A DNA stretch of 64,000 nucleotides from Kluyvera intermedia (GCF_034424175.1 NZ_CP139986.1:1984001-2048000); one strand, 5' to 3'; counted from the stretch's first letter, positions 37,910 through 46,141 are shown. The notes: generated from the letters alone by a model not told the origin. Translations and numbers: made by a program.

Positions 37910-38298
37910 ACGAAGCGCCTCACAGCCAAAGAAGCGACTACCCGGCCGTGAATTTTTATACCTTGCAGTTCTTCGGTGTTGAGGGTGAAGGTTTCGTAAT
38001 GATGGTTGTCCGAAATAATTTTCAATGAACCACAAACTAATGGCTCTACTCTCTTAATAAAAAGGCACGGCCGACCAAATACATCCATCGTATAAACATA
38101 AATGCCAGGGGTAAGCGCACGGCCGCGGCAATCGACGAAAGCCACTACCTCACAGGGTTCGATGGTTGGTTGCATTGAGTCACCTTCCATCCTGCAGCTC
38201 TGAACGCGGTTACCAAAATCATTAATATTGTCTGAACCAAACAGCATTTGAGGATTTTTTATTGGCTGATTAATCGCGATAGCATTTTGCATTTTCAT
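37906..38298 (-). CDS. S24 peptidase-like protein lacking a HTH domain
   Basis: This 130-residue protein has the LexA/CI/UmuD-type serine-lysine peptidase fold: MEGDSMQPTI with candidate nucleophile S41, and FIKRVE with candidate general base K82. The normal N-terminal HTH is absent; about 30 residues of different sequence (INQPIKNPQMLFGSDNINDF) precede the peptidase domain, and no obvious Ala-Gly or Cys-Gly cleavage site is seen. It is encoded in the leftward early operon, separate from the full repressor at 38827. Possible roles: UmuD-like factor, decoy dimer partner of the repressor, or SOS-responsive regulator. Confidence 0.8.
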   Translation of the reverse strand: MKMQNAIAINQPIKNPQMLFGSDNINDFGNRVQSCRMEGDSMQPTIEPCEVVAFVDCRGRALTPGIYVYTMDVFGRPCLFIKRVEPLVCGSLKIISDNHHYETFTLNTEELQGIKIHGRVVASLAVRRFV

Positions 38299-38361
38299 TT
38301 CCTCAGGGTGAGTCTTTCCCCACCCTAAAAGGTGTTGATTATTATTAATTGAGTTAATTAG

Positions 38362-38655
38362 TTAGCTGGCGGAGAACATTCTTTTAATATCAGGATGTAC
38401 ATCAATGATTTTTTTAGCATCATCACATGCCTCTTCATATGACTTGAAAAAATCAACTAAAACAAAATATCTATCTACACGTTCGTAGATAGCGAACTCC
38501 ATCCCATCAATAAATGTCGTATTAAATTGGTAATCAAATTCTTTATCGTGGGGCTGCACAGCATGGCAATAAGACCAATGCGAATTAGCTGCTCTAAGCT
38601 TGGCGTGAATATCAAATATCTGGCTAGTTGCTTTCGGTTGGGAGATTGTGTTCAT
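38362..38655 (-). CDS. Prophage hypothetical protein, first gene of leftward operon
   Basis: This 97-residue protein (MNTISQPKATSQIFDIHAKL) has aromatic-rich central strands and a helical end KSYEEACDDAKKIIDVHPDI. It is the first gene after the left operator region, the place where lambda has N, but it has no arginine-rich N-like motif. Function unknown. Confidence 0.65.
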   Translation of the reverse strand: MNTISQPKATSQIFDIHAKLRAANSHWSYCHAVQPHDKEFDYQFNTTFIDGMEFAIYERVDRYFVLVDFFKSYEEACDDAKKIIDVHPDIKRMFSAS

Positions 38656-38688
38656 CTCATTGGCTCCGTGGTTTGCCGATGAAATGAG

Positions 38689-38727
38689 AATACTTAAGTA
38701 TTAATTGAAGGTCAATGGTATTAATAC
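38689..38727. promoter_or_regulatory. Left operator region of the prophage (OL-like)
   Basis: AATACTTAAGTATT (38689-38702) is a perfect 14-bp palindrome, and GTATTAATAC (38718-38727) a perfect 10-bp one. Related half-sites (AATACC, AATACTT, GGTATT) recur upstream of the Cro-like gene. They lie between the first leftward gene and the repressor, where the leftward early promoter must be. Confidence 0.75.
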
Positions 38728-38780
38728 AAAAAGAATAATAGTTTTCTTATGTATCTGTTATTGAAGATTATTTTAGTAAT

Positions 38781-38805
38781 AAAAAAGCCGACACTATGGT
38801 CGGCT
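38781..38805 (-). terminator. Terminator of the repressor gene
   Basis: The stem AGCCGAC/GTCGGCT (38786-38792 with 38799-38805), read on the minus strand, is followed by six T. It lies 22 bases after the repressor stop. Confidence 0.88.
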
Positions 38806-38826
38806 TGGTGCTTTTTTGGTAGCGGA

Positions 38827-39519
38827 TCAGAAGATTGTTGATACCCAAAACAGCCTTCCTAAAACCTCAAGACTATTCATGTCTACTTCTTCGTCAGGGT
38901 ATTCATCAGAGTTGTAGCTTCTGATTGTTACCTTATCTGGCCCAGATCTGTAGAGGATTTTTAACCTTTTCCATCCACCTTGGTTGATGCCGTAAATTTT
39001 ACCATCCACGATACGCTTGTCATGGCAGTTTATGGCAACGGTTGAGCCATCAGCGATCACTGGCTCCATGCTATTTCCGTGTGCAGCAAAGCATAGAACG
39101 CCATCACCATTACTATTAGCTCCCACCTTTCGCAATGTTGCTTTGGAAAATCTAAGTGTCTTTCCATTGTAATCATCATTAAGGGCGCTGCCATCTCCAC
39201 ATGCGAACTCGATATCCTTCAAGTAAGGCACCTCTACCTCATCATCCTCAAGCGGCGTTTGCTTATCCCATGGGGTGATGCCAAACATCCTCTGCTCTGG
39301 AGTTTTTGCTGGTCCCATACTGCCTTCACCAGTGCTTAACCAAATTGGATCTACATCCAAGGCTTTGGCTATATCCACGATTTTCCCGCTGGACTGGGCT
39401 TTTCCAGAGGTTAGCTTTTGTATGGCCCCCTGGCTGACCCCAACCCTTTGCGCTAATTGACTTTGAGTTGCGCCGGCATGAATCATCGCCAGCCTTAGCC
39501 TTTCTGCAAGTGTGTTCAT
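38827..39519 (-). CDS. cI: CI-type prophage repressor (HTH + S24)
   Basis: This 230-residue lysogeny repressor has an N-terminal HTH_3 domain (residues 4-60, TQSQLAQRVGVSQGAIQKLT), a linker, and a C-terminal S24 autoprotease with S150 (AHGNSMEPVI) and K184 (WKRLKIL). The likely self-cleavage site reads A106-C107-G108 (EFACGDG), so cleavage would be Cys-Gly as in phi80 rather than Ala-Gly. Divergent from the Cro-like gene across an operator-containing region; RecA-stimulated cleavage would trigger induction. Confidence 0.94.
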   Translation of the reverse strand: MNTLAERLRLAMIHAGATQSQLAQRVGVSQGAIQKLTSGKAQSSGKIVDIAKALDVDPIWLSTGEGSMGPAKTPEQRMFGITPWDKQTPLEDDEVEVPYLKDIEFACGDGSALNDDYNGKTLRFSKATLRKVGANSNGDGVLCFAAHGNSMEPVIADGSTVAINCHDKRIVDGKIYGINQGGWKRLKILYRSGPDKVTIRSYNSDEYPDEEVDMNSLEVLGRLFWVSTIF

Positions 39520-39548
39520 CTAAGAATCTCCAATTTCTGTGCATATTT

Positions 39549-39640
39549 AATACCATAGGATTAGCCATGGCAAGCGGATAATACTTGATTAATTATTCCT
39601 TAGGTATTATTTTATATCTTTAATATTAATACTAAGGGCT
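39549..39640. promoter_or_regulatory. Right operator/promoter region between repressor and Cro-like gene
   Basis: Several related sites occur: AATACCATAGGATTA (39549-39563), AATACTTGATTAATT (39580-39594), TTATTCCTTAGGTATT (39593-39608) and ATTAATACTAAGGG (about 39626-39639). All resemble the left palindrome AATACTTAAGTATT. Arrangement in three or four sites upstream of a divergent cI/cro pair is the lambdoid genetic switch; repressor and Cro should compete here. Confidence 0.7.
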
Positions 39641-39645
39641 TTGTT

Positions 39646-39888
39646 ATGACAGATGAGGTTTTTGAATCTCCAATGGCGAAGGCCGTTTACGTTGCTGGTG
39701 GACAAAGTTCGCTAGCTAAAAAGGTTGGCGTTACGCAAGGGGCCGTCTGGAAGTGGGTCAGGGGGATCAAGAAAGTTTCTCCGGTCCATGCAGTGGCAGT
39801 CTCAAATGCAGTTAATGGCGTTGTTAAGCCTCATGAACTGCGTCCTGATTTGCCGACTCTATTCCCGCACCCGGGTAATGGGGCGTGA
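39646..39888 (+). CDS. Cro/YdaS-type transcriptional regulator
   Basis: This 80-residue protein has a single HTH (GGQSSLAKKVGVTQGAVWKWVRG), the pattern of Cro/YdaS proteins in lambdoid prophages, and a proline-rich tail (LRPDLPTLFPHPGN). As first gene of the rightward operon, divergent from cI, it should turn down repressor synthesis during lytic growth. Confidence 0.87.
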   Translation: MTDEVFESPMAKAVYVAGGQSSLAKKVGVTQGAVWKWVRGIKKVSPVHAVAVSNAVNGVVKPHELRPDLPTLFPHPGNGA

Positions 39889-39918
39889 CATGTCGCAACG
39901 AACAACAGGAAGCTCAAA

Positions 39919-40746
39919 ATGAAAACCGCTATCAAAACATTCGACTTTAAGTCTGATGCTGGTGAGCTGCTGGCTTCAGTTCGGACCTTGCTGATTAACG
40001 ATGTCCCGTGGTTTGTGGCTGCGGATGTAGCCCTTGCGCTTAGTTACAGCCAGACGCAGGCGATGACAAAGTTAATTGATGATGAGGATAAAGATACTCA
40101 AACCATCCTAATTGGATGTAACTATACAAATCAATCAGTTATCAATGAATCTGGGTTGTATGCTGCAATTATGGGCAGTCGCAAAAAGCAGGCTAAGCGC
40201 TTCAAACGTTGGGTCACTGCTGATGTGTTGCCATCAATCCGAGCAACTGGCTCATACAGCCTTACTCCGTCCAATGATCTGCCTGATTTTTCTGATGAAG
40301 TGGCTGCTGCCCGCGCATGGGCTGACGAACGTGAAGCTGCCCGGCGTGCACTTGGATACGTCGAGCGCCAGGCGAAATATATCGAGCACCTGGAAAATCT
40401 CTTTCAGCCAGGTATGTCTCCCTGCCAGTTCTGTAAGCAGCTTAACGGCGTCAACGTACAGCAGGTCAATGCGTTTTTGTTCGAACATAACTGGCTCTAT
40501 GACGACCAGCCAAAAGCTAAGTATCCGCGCTGGCGGGTAAATAATTATGCGCGTGATCTGTATCTCAGTGAGCGTACCGGGCAGGTGGAGCAGGACGACG
40601 GTGATATGCGCGACACATTCAAGCCGATCCTGCTGCGCAAAGGCGCGGTGTGGATTTACCGACACTATCTCAAGGGGCATCTTCCGATGAAGAAGCGCTG
40701 GGATGGCAAGTTTACTCACGATACTGAGTTAGCGGGTGCAGCATGA
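39919..40746 (+). CDS. Bro-N/KilAC-type phage antirepressor
   Basis: This 275-residue protein has an N-terminal Bro-N domain (about 10-115: VPWFVAADVALALSYSQTQA, INESGLYAAIMGSRKKQAKR, FKRWVTADVLPSIRATGSY), and a C-terminal DNA-binding domain like KilAC (about 150-260: FCKQLNGVNVQQVNAFLFEH, IYRHYLKGHLPMKKRW). In related phages such proteins relieve repression. It overlaps the replication gene by four bases. Confidence 0.85.
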   Translation: MKTAIKTFDFKSDAGELLASVRTLLINDVPWFVAADVALALSYSQTQAMTKLIDDEDKDTQTILIGCNYTNQSVINESGLYAAIMGSRKKQAKRFKRWVTADVLPSIRATGSYSLTPSNDLPDFSDEVAAARAWADEREAARRALGYVERQAKYIEHLENLFQPGMSPCQFCKQLNGVNVQQVNAFLFEHNWLYDDQPKAKYPRWRVNNYARDLYLSERTGQVEQDDGDMRDTFKPILLRKGAVWIYRHYLKGHLPMKKRWDGKFTHDTELAGAA

Positions 40747-41651
40747 GCATGCTTTTTAATTTTCGCCCTCTAGTCATCAACCCTGAGCTTGCTACGCGCA
40801 TCGGTCTGAACGAAGCGATCGTATTGCAGCAAGTTAACTACTGGATTAACGACAAAGAGCAGGGAGTTATCCATTCCGGTCGCCGCTGGGTGTTCAACAG
40901 CTATGAGTCGTGGGTAAAACAATTCCCGTTCTGGTCAGCAGATACCGTTAAACGCGCTTTTACATCACTCGTCAAACAGGGATGTCTCGATGTCGAGCAG
41001 CTCAATAAGTCTCAGCATGACCGGACAAATTATTACACCATCAACCATGATTGCGAGCTGCTTAATGATGCGGAACAGGTGCCCTCATCGAACGGGGCAA
41101 GTTGCCCTGATCGACAAGCGCAGGATGCACCGATGGAAGAGGGGAAAAACGCCCGATCTCTAATGGTTACTACAACAAAGACTACTACAGAGATTAAAAA
41201 TACTCTTGGTGCATCGGCTGGCGCCGCTACACCGACAGCCATTTCCGGAAGTGGTAAATCATCCGAGAAAACCAGTGATACGAAACCAGCGGTACGCCAG
41301 GAGTATTCCCTGGATTTCGAATTGGTCTGGCAGGAATACCCAAAACGCGCTGGTGGCAATCCGAAGGGCGCGGCGTTTAAGCACTGGAAAGCCCGCCTTG
41401 CGGAAGGCGCTACGCCGCAAGCCATTCTTGATGGTGTTCGCAGGTATGCCGCGTTCATCCGCGCCACTGGCAAGCTCGGTACCGAGTACGTCAAGCAGGC
41501 AGCGACGTTCTTCGGCCCGGATCGGCACTTCGAGGAACCATGGACTCCGCCTGCGGCACCAAACGCGTCTGGCGGTGTGCGTAACGTCCTGATGCCAGGT
41601 GATTACCGCACCCAGAACTACGGCGATGCAAATCCAGATTTTTTACGTTGA
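40743..41651 (+). CDS. Phage replication initiator (HTH replisome organiser)
   Basis: This 302-residue protein has an N-terminal winged-helix region (ATRIGLNEAIVLQQVNYWIN, SADTVKRAFTSLVKQGCLDV) typical of phage replisome organisers, a low-complexity S/T/K-rich linker (about 140-190), and a C-terminal domain (FELVWQEYPKRAGGNPKGAA, YVKQAATFFGPDRHFEEPW) like DnaT/lambda-O-type helicase-loader interaction domains. It heads a three-gene replication module with DnaC-like and DnaB-like proteins. The replication origin may lie within its linker, but I see no clear iterons. Confidence 0.82.
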   Translation: MSMLFNFRPLVINPELATRIGLNEAIVLQQVNYWINDKEQGVIHSGRRWVFNSYESWVKQFPFWSADTVKRAFTSLVKQGCLDVEQLNKSQHDRTNYYTINHDCELLNDAEQVPSSNGASCPDRQAQDAPMEEGKNARSLMVTTTKTTTEIKNTLGASAGAATPTAISGSGKSSEKTSDTKPAVRQEYSLDFELVWQEYPKRAGGNPKGAAFKHWKARLAEGATPQAILDGVRRYAAFIRATGKLGTEYVKQAATFFGPDRHFEEPWTPPAAPNASGGVRNVLMPGDYRTQNYGDANPDFLR

Positions 41652-41661
41652 GATAGCGACC

Positions 41662-42540
41662 ATGAATAATCCGAACAAATATACCGAACGCGCGAATCTC
41701 CTGGCGAATCGCGATGCCATTGATGCTGATTTGCGCTATGCCCTGACGGGTGAGTTGCCATACACCTGGCGGAACCAACCGACCAATGAGCCTGCTACCG
41801 CGCGCTGTGGCAAGCATGGTGAATATCGTGAGTATTCGTTCCAGGTTCAATTGCCTAAGCACCCAGCACATCGCATGCACTCTGGTTGCCCTGAATGCCT
41901 ACGGGCTGATCTTGATAACGCAGAACGTGCACTGCTGGATCACCGAATCGCTGACCTGTTGACTGATGCAGGTATCGGACGACGTTTCGAGTTTTGTGAG
42001 CTAGAAAACTACGAGCCAGTTACCCCCGCAGCCGAGTCAAATCGTGATGCATGTCTGCGATATGCCAATTCGTGGCCTGAATATCTGTCTGCCGGTATCA
42101 GTATGGCTATGATCGGTCGCTGCGGTACCGGGAAAAACCATCTGGCGGTAGGTCTGGCAAAAAAAATCATTCGTGATCACCAGGCCAGGGTGCTGTTTAC
42201 CGACGTTATGCAAATCTCGCGGTCGGTAAAATCTACCTGGCGAAGTAATGCTGAACGCACGGAGTCAGATGTGCTTGCTGATTTCACTTCGCCTGATCTG
42301 CTGATTATCGATGAATTAGGGGCCCAGCTTGGAAATCTCTCTGAGCTTGCCATCTTGCAGGAGCTTATTAATACCCGTTACGAGAGCATGCTACCCACCA
42401 TCGTTATCAGCAATCTGACATTGGAGCAGCTTCGACAGGGTGTTGGTGATCGTATCGTTGACCGTGTGACTGACGGCGGCAACAACCGACTGATTTTTGA
42501 CTGGGCCAGCTATCGTGGCAAAGGGAGTACAGCGGCATGA
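41662..42540 (+). CDS. DnaC-like helicase loader ATPase
   Basis: This 292-residue AAA+ ATPase of the DnaC/IstB type has Walker A GRCGTGKNH, Walker B DLLIIDELG, and an arginine-containing C-terminal part (DRIVDRVTDGGNNRLIFDW). The N-terminus contains cysteines (ARCGKHGEYRE, SGCPECLRADL) that could bind zinc. Start at 41662 (MNNPNKYTERANLL) follows the stop of the initiator gene. It would load the adjacent DnaB-like helicase. Confidence 0.9.
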   Translation: MNNPNKYTERANLLANRDAIDADLRYALTGELPYTWRNQPTNEPATARCGKHGEYREYSFQVQLPKHPAHRMHSGCPECLRADLDNAERALLDHRIADLLTDAGIGRRFEFCELENYEPVTPAAESNRDACLRYANSWPEYLSAGISMAMIGRCGTGKNHLAVGLAKKIIRDHQARVLFTDVMQISRSVKSTWRSNAERTESDVLADFTSPDLLIIDELGAQLGNLSELAILQELINTRYESMLPTIVISNLTLEQLRQGVGDRIVDRVTDGGNNRLIFDWASYRGKGSTAA

Positions 42541-43892
42541 GTTACCAGTGGCGAAATGACGAACTTGAAGGGGCCGTGCTGGGGGCAATGTTTCTGCGTG
42601 GCGCAGATCCAGAGGTACTTGATGTTATTTCTCGGCTGCCCGCCAGCGCATTCAATGTGAAGCAATATCGGGATATCTACTCCGGTATTTGCACACAGGC
42701 TCGCGCAAATGGCGTCATCGATCCGGTGTTACTGAGCGACAGCATGCCGCAGTATGCCGCCATCATCACGGAAACCGGGCGGCGCGCATGGGCGAAATCT
42801 TCATTTTCCGCTTACGTCGAGACACTGATCGGCAACGCAGCAATCCGCGATGGCGAAGCTGCGGTGATGAAGGTTCTGGCTGATATTCGGGCATCAAACA
42901 CACCCGAAGCAGCGGCGGCTGCACTGGCAGGTGCCCGCCAGGTTATGTCGACGATCGATGCTGGTGCTGGAATCATCCAGGCGGTATCGATTGATGACTA
43001 TCTCCCGGAGGTGGTGAGCCGCGTTGAGGAAACCATGGCGAACGGTGGTGCAGGGCGATTCCTCCGTACCGGTATTGAGGAGCTGGACGCTATGACCGGT
43101 GGTCTTGATTTGACTGACCTGGTATTTATCGCTGCGCGTCCATCGATGGGGAAAACGGAGCTGGTTCTCGACATTATCGACAAAGTGACGGAGCAGGGCC
43201 ATGGCGTGTTGTTCTTCAGCATGGAGATGGCAGGGATTCAAATCACTGAACGTATGGTGTCTGCTGCTGGTGGACTTCCAGTATCACGCCTCAAGTCTGC
43301 GCAACAGTTTGAGGATGAGGACTGGGCTCGCTTGAGCGCGGGCGTAGGTCGCCTCACTGGTAGGCCTATCTGGATTGTTGACGCGACCAACCTCAATGTT
43401 GACCAGATTTGTCAGACCGCCACGCGCATGCAGGTGGAACACCCGGAGATCGCGCTGGTGGCAGTGGATTACCTCGGTTTGATTAAAGTCATGGGGAGCG
43501 GGCGCCACGATTTGGCGGTCGGCGATATCTCAAAGGGACTTAAACGCCTAGCGAAATCCAACAAGACGCCTGTGGTTGCGCTCAGTCAGCTTTCACGCGG
43601 TGTAGAGCAGCGGCCCAATAAACGACCGATGAACTCAGACATGAAAAACTCCGGTGAGATAGAAGCCGATGCTGACCTGATTCTGATGCTGTATCGCGAT
43701 GAGGTATACAACCCGGAATCGCCAGCACGTGCGATTGCTGAAATATCCATTACCAAGCAGCGCAACGGTGCACTGGGCACCATTTACCGCCGTTTCTATA
43801 ACGGTCACTTCCACCCAATCGATCAGGAAGCAGCGCGCCAGTTGAGCGCACCGAAACAACAAACTAATCAACGCCGCTATGCAAATGCGTAA
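42537..43892 (+). CDS. DnaB-like replicative helicase
   Basis: This 451-residue protein has an N-terminal DnaB domain (LEGAVLGAMFLRGADPEVLD) and a RecA-like ATPase domain with Walker A ARPSMGKTELVLDI, FFSMEMAGIQITERMVS, VAVDYLGLIKV (Walker B) and LSQLSRGVEQRPNKRPMNSD. It is the standard phage helicase of rep modules that carry their own loader. Overlaps the dnaC-like gene by four bases. Confidence 0.95.
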   Translation: MSYQWRNDELEGAVLGAMFLRGADPEVLDVISRLPASAFNVKQYRDIYSGICTQARANGVIDPVLLSDSMPQYAAIITETGRRAWAKSSFSAYVETLIGNAAIRDGEAAVMKVLADIRASNTPEAAAAALAGARQVMSTIDAGAGIIQAVSIDDYLPEVVSRVEETMANGGAGRFLRTGIEELDAMTGGLDLTDLVFIAARPSMGKTELVLDIIDKVTEQGHGVLFFSMEMAGIQITERMVSAAGGLPVSRLKSAQQFEDEDWARLSAGVGRLTGRPIWIVDATNLNVDQICQTATRMQVEHPEIALVAVDYLGLIKVMGSGRHDLAVGDISKGLKRLAKSNKTPVVALSQLSRGVEQRPNKRPMNSDMKNSGEIEADADLILMLYRDEVYNPESPARAIAEISITKQRNGALGTIYRRFYNGHFHPIDQEAARQLSAPKQQTNQRRYANA

Positions 43893-43902
43893 GGAAGCCT
43901 TA

Positions 43903-44211
43903 ATGGATCGTCTTATCCGTGAAATGTCGTACCTCTTTACTAAAGAACGCTTTATGGAACTGCAAGAGGCTGCGAATGAAATTGCAACGGGCTGCAGTGA
44001 TCAGCCCGAGTGCTTTGGCGCAATTACCGAGGCCATTGATGAATTTCTGAAAGGGCTGCCGGATAACCACCTCTATCATGAGAAACCTCTCATGCATTAC
44101 ATGGTTATGCGGAGTTTGACTCTCTGGGATGCAGGAGAAAAACTCACGGTTGTCCAGTGGGTTCACCCTGGCTGGATTGGCACTGCTGAGAATGGAGATA
44201 CCATCCAATGA
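43903..44211 (+). CDS. Prophage hypothetical protein
   Basis: This 102-residue acidic protein (MDRLIREMSYLFTKERFMEL) lies between the helicase and Q. The ATG at 43903 follows AAGGAAG; eight upstream codons overlap the helicase gene. Its end overlaps Q by four bases. I do not recognise a family. Confidence 0.65.
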   Translation: MDRLIREMSYLFTKERFMELQEAANEIATGCSDQPECFGAITEAIDEFLKGLPDNHLYHEKPLMHYMVMRSLTLWDAGEKLTVVQWVHPGWIGTAENGDTIQ

Positions 44212-44990
44212 AGTTGGAAGCATCACTCAAACACTTTAGCCCTCAGGGTATGCACATCAGCGACGACGTGAAAGGAACCTCTCCTGATCGCCTTACTGGA
44301 ACTGATGTAATGGCGGCCATTGGTACCACCAGCAGCCGCGCGCGGTTTGGCCTGGCGGCTTTCTTCGGAAAAGCTGGTATCAGCAAAACAGATGAACAAC
44401 TGGCAGTTCAGGCGCTGGTGCGTCACGCGATGGATGCCGCACCAAAGAATGTTCGCAAAGCAGCTGGTGGGCAGTTCGGATGGTGCATGCAGATACTGGC
44501 ACAATTTGCCTTTGCGGATTACTCCCGTTCGGCGGCAACCAGCGTGACGTGTCACAGTTGCAGCGGTACCGGGTTTATCTCAGGGAATGAGGAAGTGGTT
44601 AAACACCCCGGTATTTTCGACGCCGACGGCGCCGCAGTGGTGGCCCCGAAGATTAAAAACGAACTGGTGAAAAGGGTTTGCGGAACATGCGAAGGAAAGA
44701 AAGTAATCCTTGCCCGGTGCAGATGTGGCGGTAAAGGCGAAGTGCTGGACCGCAAAGCCACTAAAGACCGCGGCACACCAGTTTTCAAAACGTGTGAACG
44801 TTGCTCTGGACATGGTTTCTCTGCTATCTCCTCGGCGACGGTACACCGTGCCATTCTTAAGCATCTTCCGGACCTTCATCAGTCCTCATGGTCACGCAAC
44901 TGGAAACCTTTCTACGAAATGCTGGTGGACACTCTACGGCAGGGGGAGCGTCATGCGGCGGTAGAATTTGAGAAGGCAACAACTTATTAA
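44208..44990 (+). CDS. Q: Q-type late antiterminator (phi82-like)
   Basis: This 260-residue late gene activator has DnaJ-like zinc motifs (VTCHSCSGTGFIS, CGTCEGKKV, RCGGKGEV, CERCSGHG) and the helical end HRAILKHLPDLHQSSWSRNW, the arrangement of phage 82/21-type Q proteins. It would load on RNA polymerase paused at the late promoter just downstream and allow read-through of the terminator at 45108 and of later terminators in the operon. Confidence 0.9.
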   Translation: MKLEASLKHFSPQGMHISDDVKGTSPDRLTGTDVMAAIGTTSSRARFGLAAFFGKAGISKTDEQLAVQALVRHAMDAAPKNVRKAAGGQFGWCMQILAQFAFADYSRSAATSVTCHSCSGTGFISGNEEVVKHPGIFDADGAAVVAPKIKNELVKRVCGTCEGKKVILARCRCGGKGEVLDRKATKDRGTPVFKTCERCSGHGFSAISSATVHRAILKHLPDLHQSSWSRNWKPFYEMLVDTLRQGERHAAVEFEKATTY

Positions 44991-45031
44991 TATGATCGAA
45001 GCAAATGGCGACAGTTTTTTGCACGTTAGGG

Positions 45032-45061
45032 TTGACTTTGCATAAAACTGTCCTGTATGCT
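45032..45061 (+). promoter_or_regulatory. Late promoter pR'
   Basis: TTGACT (-35, 45032-45037) and TGTATGCT (extended -10, 45054-45061) stand 18 bases apart, 42 bases after Q. A terminator sits some 50 bases downstream, the layout of Q-dependent late promoters. Confidence 0.75.
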
Positions 45062-45107
45062 TCTGATTATGGAGTATAACGCCTGTAGATAATTAATCTC
45101 AAAAAAG

Positions 45108-45129
45108 CCCGCCACTGTGCGGGTTTTTT
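45108..45129 (+). terminator. Late terminator tR'
   Basis: The stem CCCGC/GCGGG with a six-base loop is followed by six T. It would stop late transcription unless Q has modified the polymerase. Confidence 0.87.
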
Positions 45130-45291
45130 ATTGCTGGCTATTATTGACATGGGGATGCCTGCCCATGTAGATTTGGCTTATTCAAAGATTTGGGAATGAA
45201 GAGGCGGCTCCCAAAAGTTAACCGCCAAGTTGGTAACTTCGACTCGATAATTAGTCTGGGACTCCAACCATGTCGGCTGAGAGGTCGACAT

Positions 45292-46095
45292 CTACTTCTT
45301 TTTCGGAAGAGGGTATTTCAGTCTTACTGGTTTTGTTTCTATATCTCTCGGCCCTCTGGTTTTGTCATAAAAGTACCATACATTGAACTTCCTTTCTGTA
45401 TGCCACGTGTCATGTTGCAAATGGGGCCAACCCAAATAAGAAGCAACATTGCTTGACACCTTGAGCTTAGCTTCAGATGATGCCCTGCCTTGATAAGCAC
45501 ACATTACAGCACCTAAGAAAAAGTCGGCAATCTGGATGTTTTCAGATGCTTTTGAGTCCTTCGTGACAACGCTACTGATTATTCCCTGGCGACCAAATTT
45601 AATGTTTAACATGTTGTTGGCAATCACATGGAATTCTTCATCCGCTTTTTTGTAGCGAGATGCAATTGGGTCAACTTCGATTCTGAAGTAACAGTCTCGT
45701 TCTGGATGAGCTGATATAACAGAGCCAATTTTCGTTGATATGAGATTGGTGAAATGCTTTCTCCTGGCTAAATCATAATCACCATTGTGAAATGATTTAT
45801 TAACCATTGATTTTTCAACCACTATGCAATGAAAAGCTAGCCACGGAACCTTGAAGAAGAGATCAATTAGTTCGTGATAAAAATCGGCGTAACGCTTGGA
45901 AGATGCCTTTTGCCATTTGATTTCTTCGAAGAAAGAATGCTTCTCTCTGAGATTCCTGATTAGTTGCGCAAAATCACCACGCCGTTGATATTTCATCCAA
46001 AGGCTGCCAAATCCATAGAATCGCTGACCGTCAATACCCGACTCGTCGCAAGCAATATGCCATATCATTTTTCCAGGATGTTCATTTTCAGCCAT
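45292..46095 (-). CDS. DUF3800 domain protein, prophage cargo
   Basis: This 267-residue protein has the DUF3800 layout: IACDESGIDG near residue 15, FYGFGSLWM, a central VVEKSMVNKS stretch, and a late IQIADFFLGAVMCAYQGR with conserved D. The acidic residues suggest an RNase H-like nuclease fold (inference). It reads against the late operon, between tR' and the tRNA cluster, with its own likely promoter (see 46125-46141). Such a position is typical of morons expressed in the lysogen. DUF3800 genes often occur in phages and near defence genes; function unproven. Confidence 0.75.
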   Translation of the reverse strand: MAENEHPGKMIWHIACDESGIDGQRFYGFGSLWMKYQRRGDFAQLIRNLREKHSFFEEIKWQKASSKRYADFYHELIDLFFKVPWLAFHCIVVEKSMVNKSFHNGDYDLARRKHFTNLISTKIGSVISAHPERDCYFRIEVDPIASRYKKADEEFHVIANNMLNIKFGRQGIISSVVTKDSKASENIQIADFFLGAVMCAYQGRASSEAKLKVSSNVASYLGWPHLQHDTWHTERKFNVWYFYDKTRGPRDIETKPVRLKYPLPKKK

Positions 46096-46124
46096 AAAGT
46101 TGATGCCACATGGTTATAGTTAAG

Positions 46125-46141
46125 TGTGATATTTAATCACA
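46125..46141. promoter_or_regulatory. Inverted repeat upstream of the DUF3800 gene
   Basis: TGTGAT, five bases, ATCACA lies 30 bases before the DUF3800 start on the minus strand. It resembles a CRP half-site pair with spacing 7, or an operator for a dedicated repressor. The surroundings are AT-rich. Confidence 0.45.

Noticed and set aside
38362..38655. Lambda N-like antiterminator
   Set aside because: The gene occupies the position of N but has no arginine-rich RNA-binding N-terminus, and I see no clear nut site.
45190..45456. Frame overlapping the end of the DUF3800 gene on the plus strand
   Set aside because: Most of it overlaps the recognised DUF3800 gene antisense, and no start signal supports it.
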